In this document: positions 11,401 to 23,494 of the stretch, piece after piece
How positions within the stretch are numbered: position 1 is the first letter of the stretch
Layout: every line of letters starts with the position of its first letter
Origin: Rhodamnia argentea
Lineage: Eukaryota > Streptophyta > Magnoliopsida > Myrtales > Myrtaceae
Reading direction: 5' to 3'
NCBI RefSeq assembly: GCF_020921035.1
Contig: NC_063151.1
Location: 29,518,934 to 29,582,933, forward strand
DNA length: 64,000 bases
Translations under genes and position numbers: made by a program
The notes under the pieces: generated by a model
Told to the model about the DNA's origin: nothing
Databases searched by the model: none
What the model saw: only the letters and a program-made list of their open reading frames with translations

Positions 11401-14400
11401 AATGAATATATCCTAGAAATTTTCTTTACTAGAGAGTTTACCTTTAAATACCTGCCACCAAAGTAGATAGGGTCCCTGTTGCAATGAAATGAGAGGCTGC
11501 AGGGTCTCCTTACCTAAAATTTGAATAGCAACCTTGTAAGATACAGCCAGTAAAATGCAGCCCCTTCTTAATTTGCAGTATAAAGCAAATTGCTGGGAAA
11601 AAATAATATGTTTAACGCATGGAAATAATTTCCTGCGCAACTTAGAAAATTTCCCTTCACAAATAAATGTTATCATCTCCTTTACTGTACAACAAGCTGT
11701 TTCAATTCCAGTCAACATTATAGCAGCAATTATTGTCAACAGCATCAGGAACTTCAGAAATTAATAACTAACTATATCCATTGCTGTATTTCCAAGAATA
11801 AAGCATTTGAGAATTTTGCTTCGCAAAAAATGAGCATAGCAGCAGCAGAAATAACCACCACCAAGCCTTTCCCAGAAACTAAAAATTCACAAATGCTGAG
11901 AGATAACTACCTTCTCTAGCAACAATTTAGAGAAATCAGAACTCTGATGGTGCTGAAGACCATTCACGGGTGTGTCAGTGACTACTGAATGCCCTACTCC
12001 TGTAGCAATACATCCAATGCCGGAATTCATTAATCCATCAACTGTCTCTAAGCCATTCTCATTGCCTGTGTTAAAAGTATTGTCACAGCAAAACCGAAAA
12101 TTCCAATCACAGCAAGGAACTAAAGCTGTTTCTCATCTGAGAAGACTAAAGAGAAAAGTAGGACTTTGCAATAGCTTCAAAAAAATTCACCCAACAACGT
12201 CATTTCCTCTTTTAAAGTGCCCATGTAAAGTGGAGTAGAAGTCTTAGGATATAAAGGAAGATAACGCTGTCGATGGATGAACAATCTTAACTCAAACAAC
12301 ATAGTTCCAGATTTTTCTTTTTTTTGCTTGAAAGATTCAAGATTCAGGAGCTTATATCATCCTTAAAATTTATGCACGAGGAAGGGAGGTACCTAGATTG
12401 ATGGCAGAGCGTTCTTAACTATAGATACGATCTGAACATGAGAAATGAATATAAAAATACCTTTCTTCCTTCTCTTTGAAGTTGCACCAAACTTGTGCTC
12501 AACTGATTTCTCAATTGTTTTTGATGATTCAGAGTACGTCAGACGGATGTGAAGAGGGCCTTGGCCATACTTAACGCCCTGATTCAAGTTCATCGACGGT
12601 TAACCTCAGTTCCACCAAAGTTTTCTGAATACAGAAGCTTCCTATGATTAAAAAAAGCCTTCTTCGGCAAAAGCCCCGCCTTTAAATTTCTCTTTAACTT
12701 ATACTAATGACATCTTATTTATCCCATCATTTCTCAATAGTAGAAAAAGATGCAATTGTCATCATGAAGTGAATCTCATGTAAAACATTGCACTCACCAA
12801 CAACGTTTCAAGAGGAGCTTTGATCAAGGACTTCAAGGCATTCTTCAAACAGATGCATTCAGAAAATGATCTTTCCTGAGAATAAAGTTGAGATCCGTAT
12901 TTTCTGCTCATATATGACCTGCTCGCAAAGGAAGGTGGGGATTCTGCTGTCACTACACTTCAGTTATGTATAAAATTGAACAGCTAAGAGGACACTTGCC
13001 GCATACTTCAAGTGTACTTCATATATACAAAAAATTATCACTTCCAACAGCAATTTCACTGTGTCATAAGTAATGGTTTTAGAAAAGCTACACCATGAGC
13101 AATGCTCCTTGACTGCCTTCAAGCTTTTAACTCGTCATAAGCCAGAACATTTGGCAAAGATGGATGTTCCGATGAGAAAGCAAGCATATATAGAGTATTT
13201 TACGTTATAAGCACAATTGAAAAGATCAAAGTTCATTTCAATGTTTTATGTTCAAACAAAAACAAGTCTTACATAATAACGCGTTCATTATCCAATGTAA
13301 TTGATGGTATCGAGACTTCAAGAGAGAAACTATCAGTTTGGTGACCTTCTTGCTTGACCAGCTCAGCAATTGAAGCAGCCAGATCATTCATACCATCCTT
13401 TGACACCAACAGTTGGACATCATTGTTGTGATAAAATTGCAAGATACCTAAACAAACGCTGCATACAACCGGCTCAGGTAGACTGGTCGAGTGTTCACTT
13501 TCTGAACTCCCACCATCTATCAGACTTCCAACTAAATTTTCCGGCATTAGGCGTTCAGTGAAGACGGAGGGCGAAAGACAAGGACAAGAGCATGGTTCTG
13601 TGAGTCCAAAGAGCCGAAAGATGCAACGGCTACATACCTGAAATGGCATTTGAGAGAAATAAAAGAATGCAACAGATGCACACCTGGGCGAAGAAGGGAA
13701 AACTATTTGCAAGTTGTAATCTATCTGCGTATACACTTGGACCGCAAAAGGCCCAAAGGCATAACCTATAGTTAAGCTGCTGCTCTCAAACTTCCTCCAA
13801 CTTTGTCAACATGAAATCGTAATGCTTGTGTTGCTATTCGAGCCAACTCCTCAGTAGAAGAGAATTAAACTTACTCTAACATCCATTCTTTGATTACTGT
13901 AATGAGATTAATAAGCAGTAAATTGGATCGTGATACAGAGTTCCAGCATCCAAACATCTCTTCCATGAAGAGTTTCTTCTTCAAGCTGAAGAAGCAGCAA
14001 AAATGATCGCGTGTCTGAAGTATATGTGCATCATGTAGTTGAATTCGTTCATTATAATTAGCACTGAGCCTCACTGTGTTCTCAAGATCAGCGAACTGAA
14101 ATGATTCTGAAGAATCCACGAGATACAAACATGACTGGACGCGTCCGTACATATATACATTCTCTTGAAGCAATTTCAGCAAACGCAATGCATGAAACAC
14201 ATCACGGCATCTTCTACAGTCGATTTACGGCACCAACTAGGCATCGCATGCTGCATCGAGTTGCTCACAATGACTAGCAAACTTGAACGTCGCTCAAACT
14301 ACGCAACGGACATACTTGTTAAAACGCAAAAAGGAAAAAGAAGTGACGAGAAGTCGGGAACAAACCCATGCCGACATCAGGTCCTTCACGGCGTCGGAAG

Positions 14401-14515
14401 GCAACGAATGGACCGCCTCGCGGAAAGCCTGCAAATCCGCGTCGCCGTCGGAGGCCAGCGCCGCCTCCTGCCGCTCGACGTCGAGCAGCGAGTCCGCCGC
14501 TGCTTCGTCGGCCAT
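8496..14515 (-). CDS. PUS10: tRNA pseudouridine synthase Pus10
   Basis: Converts uridine to pseudouridine in the T-arm of tRNA (positions 54/55 in archaeal and human relatives). Exons in transcript order: 14515-14366, 13637-13273, 12918-12798, 12578-12461, 12065-11911, 11513-11442, 11013-10945, 10812-10732, 10659-10540, 10453-10379, 10225-10151, 9301-9228, 9143-9083, 8992-8937 and 8571-8496. They join in frame to 555 residues. Two CxxC pairs (CSRC at 52-55, CSVC at 109-112) form the expected N-terminal zinc site. The catalytic motif GREDMDVRML, with the active-site Asp, spans residues 372-381 across an exon junction. QRTPIRVLHRRSPL and the C-terminal LGCRAEILQLDVTDVK are also typical. The ATG at 14515 was chosen because it opens the acidic N-terminus MADEAAAD. 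A decayed copy of exons 11-15 lies near 23.6-24.8 kb. Confidence 0.93.
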
Positions 14516-16065
14516 GTCCAAAACGGCGCTCTGCTCTCGCCGAGGAGTGTCTCGGCAGCACTTTCGAGTCTCTTGAGTTCGCCACCGGCGAAAATTTTCC
14601 CGGGGAGGAGAGGGGTGGGGGGTTTTAATCAAATTCGGTACGGTGTGATTTCCACAATATTCTCGTCTCGACTCTCAAGTTAAAGTATCCTTGATTTTTT
14701 ATATTAACATTTTGTATATTTAAATTAGATTCACAAGCAAAAAATATATATATATATACATACACATGCGTGCGACGAAAGAAAATAAAAATAAAAATCT
14801 CACAAATCAAGTAAATCTAAAAAAAGAACCAACTTGGTACAGTTGCAAAAACTCGCCCATTCTTTAATGACAGATCTGCTATTACATCCAAGCATAACGG
14901 GCTGTTGATCACCAAATTCCACATCATTACCATCTTCAATGACATATTTGTTATTGTATTTGAGTATAATCGACGACCGATCACCGAATTTTGCGTCATT
15001 ACCAATGATAAGCACACATTGATAATGATGTGTCGGTTCAAACTCAGAGCTTATCCTACTTGTGGTTAGCAGTTACAATTTTGTCAAGCGTCAGTCCATG
15101 TCATATAGGCGTTTAGTGCAAGATGCACTTTTTTTTTTCTTCTGTAATTGTATCTTGATTAGAGGCGAAATAACAAGAAATTGAAATTGGATGGATCCTA
15201 GTAAACAATTGCTAAAAAGCACACTAGCACCTAGAGGCTAGAGGCAACGGTCATCGCAAGCCCTCAGCGTGCACTTATTAATAAAAGCTCAATATGCAAG
15301 CGGAAAAAAAAAGGTTTCCAAATGTAGCTCATAGATTTTATTCACTTACATAGAGTTATGACCACCCATGTTTGAATTTGAGAACATTTTTTTTTTCTCC
15401 CAAATGCGTTGACAATGCACAAACGACCACTCATCTATAGACGAAGGCAAGGCGTTAGGCTCGCCATTGGCCAGAGGGGGCAAGCTTCGCCCGAGTCCGG
15501 GGAGGCCGACCTTATGAGATCAATATTAAATAAGTCAAACTCCAATGTGATGAGATGAAGGAAGAGAACCAAAAGCTATCCCATAAGCAGAGAATATGTG
15601 AAAAATTAGCCCGAAATATGTACATTTATATCCACATAATCAATATAGACAAAATGGTTGGACCGGACAGATCTCTATTGTTGAGCTTAGGGCACTCCAT
15701 GATTATCATTCCTTCTCGCATTACAGCCTGATCGCAGATGCCAAGCGTGATTGTCGGCTCTGTTGTGAATAGTGGATTCCATAGACTGGTAGTACAAAGA
15801 GTACATCTGTATCAAGTCAGATGCTATTTTGGGTACTCACAGGTTTAGCCATTTCAGGGCTATTAGACTCACTCAGATGAAAAGCGAGAGTGCTTATCAA
15901 TGCGACAAAATTTACAAAGCACTATTGTTCAAGGAATTGTATTGGATAACGCCTCCAAGCTCCAAAAAGGTAAAAAAGATAATTAAAAAAAAAAAGCCGG
16001 TTGCACATACCGAGTGAGTTTAGTACAAATCCCCAATGTAGGGATCTTTTTATGGTTCCGCATGT
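14516..16065. other. Intergenic region upstream of PUS10
   Basis: Contains a (TA)n stretch near 14745-14760 and AT-rich DNA. The part from about 15015 to 15365 is paralogous to the block near 24985-25740. A GC-rich fragment near 15440-15530 resembles the core of the element near 26130. No gene was recognised. Confidence 0.55.
15015..15365. repeat. Ancestral flank copy of the PUS10 segmental duplication
   Basis: Shares the order and wording of 24985-25299 plus 25709-25740: GGTTCAAACTCAGAGC, the T tract, AATTGAAATT, GGCAACGGTCAT, CAAGCC and GTGCAC all occur in the same order. It lacks the 409-bp insert found in the other copy. Confidence 0.75.
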
Positions 16066-19000
16066 TTAGGACGAGGGGTTCAAACTCCTTTTCTTGGCGG
16101 TTTTGGCAATAACGTTACGTATCTCCTTCTTCCTCTTCTTGTTGCTATTGTTGTAGGTGTTAGTGTCATGACTGCGATCGGGGTTGTTGTTGTTGCCGAC
16201 AACAGTTGAACTCTTTTCTTGAACTTCCAGGGCTCCCTTAACAAAAAACTTCAACCTCCATAAAGTGCATTCGCTCTGCACCAGATCAACAGTGAATAGC
16301 ACAATCAATATATTGCTCTCCAGCGCGGGCGTGTGAGAGGGAGAGATTCCAACCTGAGCATCTAAATCTAGGTCCACTAGATCACCCTTTGATCGGAAGC
16401 TTGGATCATACTGTGCAACAATCTCCAAAGCCTTGTCAACATCCTCCACTGGCAATTTATCAAGGGCTGCCGCTATCTTTCTTTTTTCATCTGTTGAGAT
16501 TTTTCTGCGGTGGAATTGTCGAGTGAATCTTTTGTCAGATGTTTCTATGTTATCAAGTAAATGCATGCATAACAGCAAATCAAATTCAGTTTGAAAACTC
16601 AGACACTTCTAAGGGAAATACTCTATTTTGTCTCATTTTATAGTAACTGCCTTGCAGCAAGCAGCCAGGGCAATCTTAAAGCCTAAAAAGCTTGGCCGGC
16701 ATGAATCTGACCAGACCATGAGTTGAAGAGAAGTTGTCTTTATGCAAGGACAAGCTTAAAGCCTAAAAAGTACATACTTAACACCCTAACAAGTTTACAC
16801 ACGTTACCTACATCCCCCGTGCACTATCCACAGAGACATACCAAATGCACCGGTACATAACAGAAACACAGCTAGTGACCAAAAATAAAAGAACCAACCT
16901 GGCTTAATTATTGATTACATGAAAGTAAGAAATTCACATGACCCCAGGAAAGAGAAGGGAGCCATCACAGACAATTTCTTATTCTCAATTACTACCATGT
17001 CTTCCTTCACTTGAAAACAACAGACTACTGACCTGCATTTTGAAATAAGAATTGCCCTGAGTTCTTCCAGATGCATATCAGCCTCGTAAAGCTGAAAGAG
17101 TTCCACAAATTTTAGATCAGAAATAATCATCTATAGTCAGCAATTAGAAGATGGATCTGCTACAGAAGATTATGTCTTTCCCAATTATTAGCTGACTACA
17201 CTCTGAATCAATAGTCTTGCCTGTCCTTAATGTACAATCTCCCCATTACAACAAAAAACTGTAAATTTATGTTCGTTGGGAAGTACCTCATTACTTATTT
17301 TTCTGGCCGTTCTGGCATTAGCAGCTTCCTTAGCAAGTTGCATATCTAACTGTGCCTCTGCCCCTTCCTGTTCTAGTCTTTTTTCCTACACACACATGGG
17401 TATGAAATGAAAAGAGAAGTTAATTGTCAAAAGATTCGCACCTCATAGTAGAAGAAACCAAATTAACACTCGACCACAGTCAGCACGCTGCCAAACTGAT
17501 AATGAAACCCGAACAACCAATCATAATTGGATCCTTAGAGATCAACTAACCTCCTCTGTAACTTTAGGAAGTAGTAGGAGCCACTTATCCTCAAACTTTC
17601 CAAGCAATGTCTTGGCCATGACATGAATGTCACTCTTTTCGTCATTGTAGTTCATTGCATTTTTGAAGACCAGCCTCACGTCAGCACATACCTCTCGGAC
17701 ATTCTTATAAGCAGCACCATCAGTGGCCTCTATTTTCTTTTTAATCGTACCGAAGTCCATTGGCTTCTCAATCACCTGGAATAAATCACCAACCCAATAA
17801 ATTAAAAAAAAAAAAAAGACCAGTTGAAGACGTTAACAAAAGATGTAGCGATATCTAAACCAGGCTGTGCACTGTCATAAATAGATTCTAGTGACAAAAC
17901 CGTCAACACTTCCATGTTTTTTTGACATATTACTCTCATCTCTGCCACATTGAACTAAATGAGTTGCGTGGCCCCCGAGGCAAACTTCCTAACTTTTCCC
18001 TCTTCATGTTTGCCCCTCCAAACCATGTTATTGGCCAATCTATTTCCCATTCTTTCACTCCATATTCTGCTCCCCAACCCAAAAAAGGGGCAAAAAAAAA
18101 AAAATGAAAGTGAAAAAAAGAGATGCCACATTTCCAATTGCCCACAAGACTATTCCTCTATAGTTGGACCAAAAATAAGCTTGTACTCTAACATAAGGAC
18201 AGTATGAGCAAAACCTTCCAATGAAGGACAGACAATATGTCAGGAAAAAGGCATACAAAAACACGCCACATATCATAGAGAATGACCATCATCAAGTTAC
18301 TAAAATAGGTGACGTAGATGTTACTGAAGATGGTTCAACTATAGAGGAATAGTTATTCTTTCAACAGAAGAGAGATTTTTTATTTTTTTTTGTCAAATGC
18401 AAATATTTGCATAAGATGAGTTTTAGAATTCCTACAGGTTCCTCTACACTAACATGATTTACTTCTTAGCAAGCACAAATTACTGAATCCACATCCATGT
18501 AGAGGCAATTTTCAAAAGATGCTGTCTCTGATAGCCAAGTGTCCTATTACATTGAGCTACCAAAAAATCTCTGGTAAACAATCTATAGCAACTTTGGTGC
18601 ATTTTGAGCCAGGGTATCAATCTCCAACCGACCAATGAACGGGAAAACTGATCCTACAATTGTTAACTTACATATGAGGATGGCCAGCTAGATCATCTCT
18701 CAGATCCCAATAACATTGTGAGGCAAATGTTACCAGTACTTGAAACAGAACTTACTTCACAATTGTACACATTCTTCTGAGGTAAACATTGTGAGTACAA
18801 CAATTTTTTTTTGCACGGAAAAACATGCTAGACAAAAATGTGATTACATCTCAGTACGTCACTTTTAGCCAGTTTGGAAATCCACTTGCTCGAATAGAGG
18901 AGTAGTTGACATTGACAGCAAAAGTTTGACCTTCACGAAAGTTGCATCATTCTTAGATGCAAAAAACTGTAGCTGTAGAGAACATTTAGCAAGGTTCAAA

Positions 19001-20400
19001 ACACATTGACAAACAACATTAAACACTCTGAGCACCGATCAAAGTAATATTTGAGCATCCTGATCGGATAGATGAAGAGATGAAAAGCACAAAAACCATA
19101 CCTTGTGATAGTCATGTAAACCAAGAGCTTTGACATCTACAGGTTGCAGGAAGGGCCACGCCCATTCGTGCTGGGTGATCTGAGAGCAAAATGTAAGACA
19201 TATATCTCCTATCAGTATCATGGAAGGATGCCACCAACTTTCTCTTCCTCAAAAGCCAAAATTCCTTGGTGCTCCAAGTAAAAACCTTTTTCACCATAAT
19301 AAGAGGCAAAGAACCACTGAACTTAATACTTGTCGCCCAATTGGGAGAATGACTATGCCTCTTCTGGACCAAGACAATGATCATAGTAATTGAACAAAAA
19401 AGGGCAGAGACATTCAAGAAACATAATACTCCCTCTGGTATTACATTTCTCGAATACTGTGACAAAAGATGATGGACAACTAAAAGATCTAATTCTCCCG
19501 ATGATGAAGTGTATGTAGCATGATGAATTACATCTCAGCAAACCAAATATTTTGTATGGAAGCATCCTCGATTGGTCCCAGTGGGCAGCACATGACTCTG
19601 GAAAAGGGCCAAGATTAACTTTGGTAGAATTGAGATTCTGATGCAGAAGGAACCCTTCTTAAATTTGAGAAAATGGGGGTGCAAAAAGGTAATAAGAGAA
19701 GCACAGAGAAACGAGCATATGGTCTTTGTGAATTTGGAATGAAAAAGAGGAGTATTAATTGCCAGCATGGGACATAAAATAAGACAAGTTAGGCTCCTTA
19801 GAATTTTTTTTTTCCCTGTTCCTCGGGGTAAAGTAACATTCAAAAAAATGTTCCAATAGTGACAATTACCAAACACTTTCGAGATTACTAGAGCAATGAT
19901 AGGATGGATGCATGATACCAGTACGATTGGTGTCTTCTCACGCAAGTAAGAAACAACCTGCCTGGCGGAGTATTACACCGAACTGATTGATAAGCTGTTG
20001 CATTCTCTTCGCTGCAGCGGCTTCCCTACTACAGCCATCCTGTCGCAGCTTCTTGGGACCGCTAATCTGCCTTTTGCCCTTGCCGAGTGTGCTTCCTTTG
20101 GAGATGTCTGGTTGCTTTTTACTTTGATCGTTACAGAATTGCTCAACCTCGTTCACCCTTTTGTCCAACTGTAAAGGAGTAAAAAATCAAATTAGCACAA
20201 GAAAATCCAACTATTGCAGATGCAACAAAATCGCCGTGAGATTTTAAGAGGCTACTACTACTTGATAACAAACGATACAACCTTACCTCATTAACCTTGA
20301 TCAGAATTTGATCCACATCCTGCTCGTATGCTTCAATCTCGGAACTGGAATTTCCCGTCCCGACGTATGGAATCAAGCCATCCAACTCCATTTCTTCCAT
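16066..20400 (-). CDS. GTE1: BET-type bromodomain protein, GTE1/GTE6-like
   Basis: Nuclear reader of acetylated histones of the plant GTE group; Arabidopsis GTE1 (IMB1) acts in seed germination. Exons in transcript order: 20400-20287, 20168-19962, 19179-19102, 17775-17551, 17385-17287, 17091-17033, 16504-16354 and 16275-16066, giving 380 residues. A coiled-coil-prone acidic N-terminus is followed by the bromodomain (about 85-210) with TQHEWAWPF, HDYHKVIEKPMDFGTI and the acetyl-lysine-binding Asn177 in NAMNYN. A Glu/Ala-rich helix (209-241) leads to the NET domain (about 262-310, STDEKRKIAAALDKLPVEDVDK). The tail is basic, with NKKRKKE. The junction of exons 2 and 3 keeps frame only if intron 2 starts with GC. 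ATG 20400 follows directly on an AG, consistent with a 5' UTR intron. GTE1 versus GTE6 cannot be settled by eye. Confidence 0.92.
19180..19961 (-). other. GC-AG intron (intron 2 of the GTE gene)
   Basis: The exon ends in CGCCAG and the intron opens GCAGGT; it ends in TGCTCTCAG. Using the nearby GT four bases further puts the bromodomain exon out of frame, whereas the GC donor joins FGVILRQ to ITQHEWAWPF as in relatives. Confidence 0.72.
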
Positions 20401-20803
20401 CTGGCCTTAAAAAAAAGAGCCTGAATTTGAGTGTTCGCTGTGAACAGCTGCCCCAAAAAAAGACGCAAGAGCATGCGCACACTCCCCGGATTTGCACGCC
20501 TGCGAACGCAGACATGAGCCATTCACCGGCGGGTTAGATAAGAACTTCATACAGCAGAAAAAGCAAGCGCAATCGACCAAACTCCATTGAAAGGGCCTCA
20601 GTCCAAGCTTGCAGCTCCTAAAGCGTTGCCTAACAGGCACACTCCGCCTCGCCTTTTCATCAATGTCTTTCTCTCTCGAATTTTCCCACGCAATCAAACG
20701 ACATACAAACGCCCGCCCAGCGCAACCACAGCGTGGATTTCAGCCCAGCAATGGAAAACAAGAGATCAACGAGAAGATCAGATCAGAGAGAAAGAGAGAT
20801 CAC
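20401..20803 (-). other. Probable 5' UTR intron of the GTE gene
   Basis: The donor CTTCAG/GTGATC (G at 20803) and an acceptor with a T-rich tract ending CCAG directly before the ATG fit a leader intron. No upstream in-frame coding sequence was seen. Confidence 0.45.
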
Positions 20804-20869
20804 CTGAAGAAGACGAGCTTGTTCTAATGAAAGTGAAACTGAATGAAACCTGACAAGAAAGGACGCCGC

Positions 20870-22364
20870 CTAGCGGAAGTGAGGCGTTGCAGGGTTTTAA
20901 ACAGTTATCCGCGAGTCCGTTAACCCTCCCGCTAATAGCACTATTTCTTTTTCCGGGTGAAAGTCTAATACTACTATTCTAGTGACACGGGCCAGTTATT
21001 CCGTGTCCTGAGCGAGCAAGTTCTCCCGTACTCATGTTGCCCAATGGGTGGAGCTCGTGGTATCATCATGGTAAGTGAGTATTGTAAAGGAGAAGAGGCA
21101 ACTGAATTGTGTGAGTAGCGTCATGACGGGTTTGTACTAAGAGTTCGAGGTTAAATAGAATATACCCGAGCTCTGAAGGCGAGATTGACCTTCTGTGTAC
21201 AAACCGATCGAGAGCTAATGCGGCTCTACCGATGAGATTATGACAGGCCGAAATTAGTTATTGTACCTAACATTGAACTTTTAATATATGCGCTCCGTTT
21301 CGTTTTTAATCCAAAAAAAGAGGATATATTAATAAAATAAAGATCAAAGAAAGATCCAACTTCTCCTTAGTTTACTTGATGTAATGGATGCTCGAGCTAA
21401 GTTGAGCATTATATACAATATGGGAAAGCTATTCGCCTTAGTGTTTTATGGAACAACTATTTGAGGAAGACCGGCGTAGCTTGGATTGTCAGGCGCCGCA
21501 TGGGCTAATTTCGTGACTGAAATCTCTCGGCCCATGACACTAGTTCGCTAAGAAGTAAAAACTGAAGGGTGACAGAGCCCCAAAAAACAAGGACAAAAAC
21601 TATTCCAACCTTTTTTTTTTTTTGTGGACAAAATTGGGGCTGGTGTCTATTTTAATTGGGGTGATTGTGTGCCGTTATAATCCCTTATCGTTAGATCAAA
21701 ATGCAATGCATCAAACTTTAATCATCCAACAGATGTTTCTACCCGAGATCTATTGAATTTGATTTTGATTGTGAAAAAACTGCAAGCGCGTGGTGCCTCC
21801 TGCGATTTTAGAATCACAACGATCCCTAGTTATGGACAACTACAGGCTCAATGCGATTGTTTGCCATGAGTAATGACCGATTACTACTTGCGAGTAGATT
21901 AAATTGTTTCGGAATTAGAAAATGATTTATAAGCGTTTCAATGAGTTAGTGGCATGCACTCTCTAAATATATATGTACTATTTTTTACAATTCCAAAGGT
22001 ATATTGTATAATATAGTAGCTTCTTGAATGATTGATGAGTGAGGCAGATTATGTTATGTTATGTTATGCATTTCAAATCGACACATCGTGATATTTGAAT
22101 TTCAGTTGTTTACGATATTGTATAGTCATTAGAGCAACTCCGTATATATTTACAGCAAATATAGAATGGAAAAAATTTCAGGTGTAGCTTAATTACAAGA
22201 AATAATTAACCCACATAATACTATTAAGGCAAAGTACCATTCCCACAGTCCATGATCCGGTCCGAATGCTCCAAAGAGCACGGGCCCAAACTCTCCCCCG
22301 CCAAATAAACAAGCAAAACATCAACGGAGTCAACGTCATCCCAAATGTATCGGTCCCCACGCAG
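20870..22364. other. Intergenic region without a recognised gene
   Basis: AT-rich DNA with a poly-T run near 21611-21621 and a short GTTAT repeat near 22050-22065. No open frame with coding character and no clear element ends were seen. Confidence 0.5.
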
Positions 22365-22974
22365 TCAGGCGTGCGGAATGCAACCCAAGGAGGCCTTCGC
22401 CAACGCGTTCACGACGTGCGGCCCAAGCTGACTCCATTGGCCACCCCTCCTCCCACCGGCAACGACCTCTTTCCCTCCTTCGGCCACCGGGAAAAGCGGC
22501 GCCGGAGCTCGCCGGCCTTGCCTCCTCCTAACGTCGCTCAGCTCCATTCTCACCGGGAACTTCGCGATCCCGTTCAGAGCCCTGTGCCTCCTCCACGAAG
22601 TAGATGATCCGGCGCAGGTGGTGGTCGGAGTGACATAGCTACTCGATCGCACTATTCAGAGCAGATGGCCGCTCGCGAATGGGGACCTTCGCGCTGTCTC
22701 GGCGGCCGAACGAGTCGGAGTGCAACCGCAAGGAACCGACATGAGATTCGCGCTCGTCGTAGAGGATGGATCTGCCACAGAAGAGGAAAGCATCAACAGC
22801 AGAGATGGTGGGAACGGTTGAGAACTCGAAGTCGGAGGCATCTCGCGTTGAGGAAATGGGAGGATGAGATAGACCGCTGGGGAAGAACCCTTCGGGTTGG
22901 TGGACGGCGGAGAAGGGGAGGTGGCGGAAGGAGAGTTCGTCCTCGGAGTCGTGGGGAACAGGGGCGTCCGACAT
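22365..22974 (-). pseudogene. Small uncharacterised plant gene, split by a frameshift
   Basis: Two overlapping frames on the - strand look like halves of one intronless gene. The first, 22974-22639, opens MSDAPVPHDSEDELSFRHLP, carries the motif DAFLFCGRSILYDE and ends RPSALNSAIE. The second, 22652-22365, continues with IAKFPVRMELSDVRRRQ and VVNALAKASLGCIP. This order resembles an uncharacterised plant family with an acidic N-terminus, an FCGK-type motif and a basic ELxDxRxRQ segment; I recognise the pattern but cannot name the family. A single-base shift between about 22652 and 22639 separates the frames. A TATA-like TTTATATAC on the - strand lies near 23085-23095. It is either a pseudogene or a gene with a sequence error. 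Confidence 0.5.
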
Positions 22975-23494
22975 GGATGGTCGTGGAGGAGGATGAGATT
23001 GAGGAGACGGAGAGTGGGTTGGCTGTGTTGGTAACCCTCGGTATTAGCTCGTGCATTGGTGTCGGGCAGAAGGAAGTTGGAGCTGAAGTATATAAAGACG
23101 TTTATTTTGACGGCTTCTAGAACTAGGATGTGTTTGTAGAGAGAGAGACGGGAGTCTCAGCGTTAGAATGTTTTATTATTTTTCTGTTTGGGTCTAAGAT
23201 CGGCGTTAGAAATTGACCGGGGGTCTTTGTTGGTAAATGGCAAAAGCAGACCAACTGGAGCGAAGTTCGTTTCGGATTCCACTTGTAAGTAAACTACACA
23301 GACTGGGATAATAAGACAGGCGGAATAAACAGCAGAAATATGCTGCCAAGTAACTTTGCAACTTAAGTTTGATTCTCTTCTATCCTGCAGCCATTATCGA
23401 TTCTATTGAAGTTTTGATTGAATTTGGGGGGATGAGCAGGGCGTCGAATCTAGACTAATGCCTAAACTAAATTGACTTCAACCATGCATCAACG
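22975..23494. other. Spacer between the frameshifted gene and the PUS10 copy
   Basis: Includes the putative promoter of the - strand gene with a TATA-like site near 23090, followed by unremarkable DNA up to the duplication edge near 23495. Confidence 0.45.

Noticed and set aside
13871..14200. 109-codon - strand frame between PUS10 exons 1 and 2
   Set aside because: It falls in the intron; the flanking exons join in frame without it.
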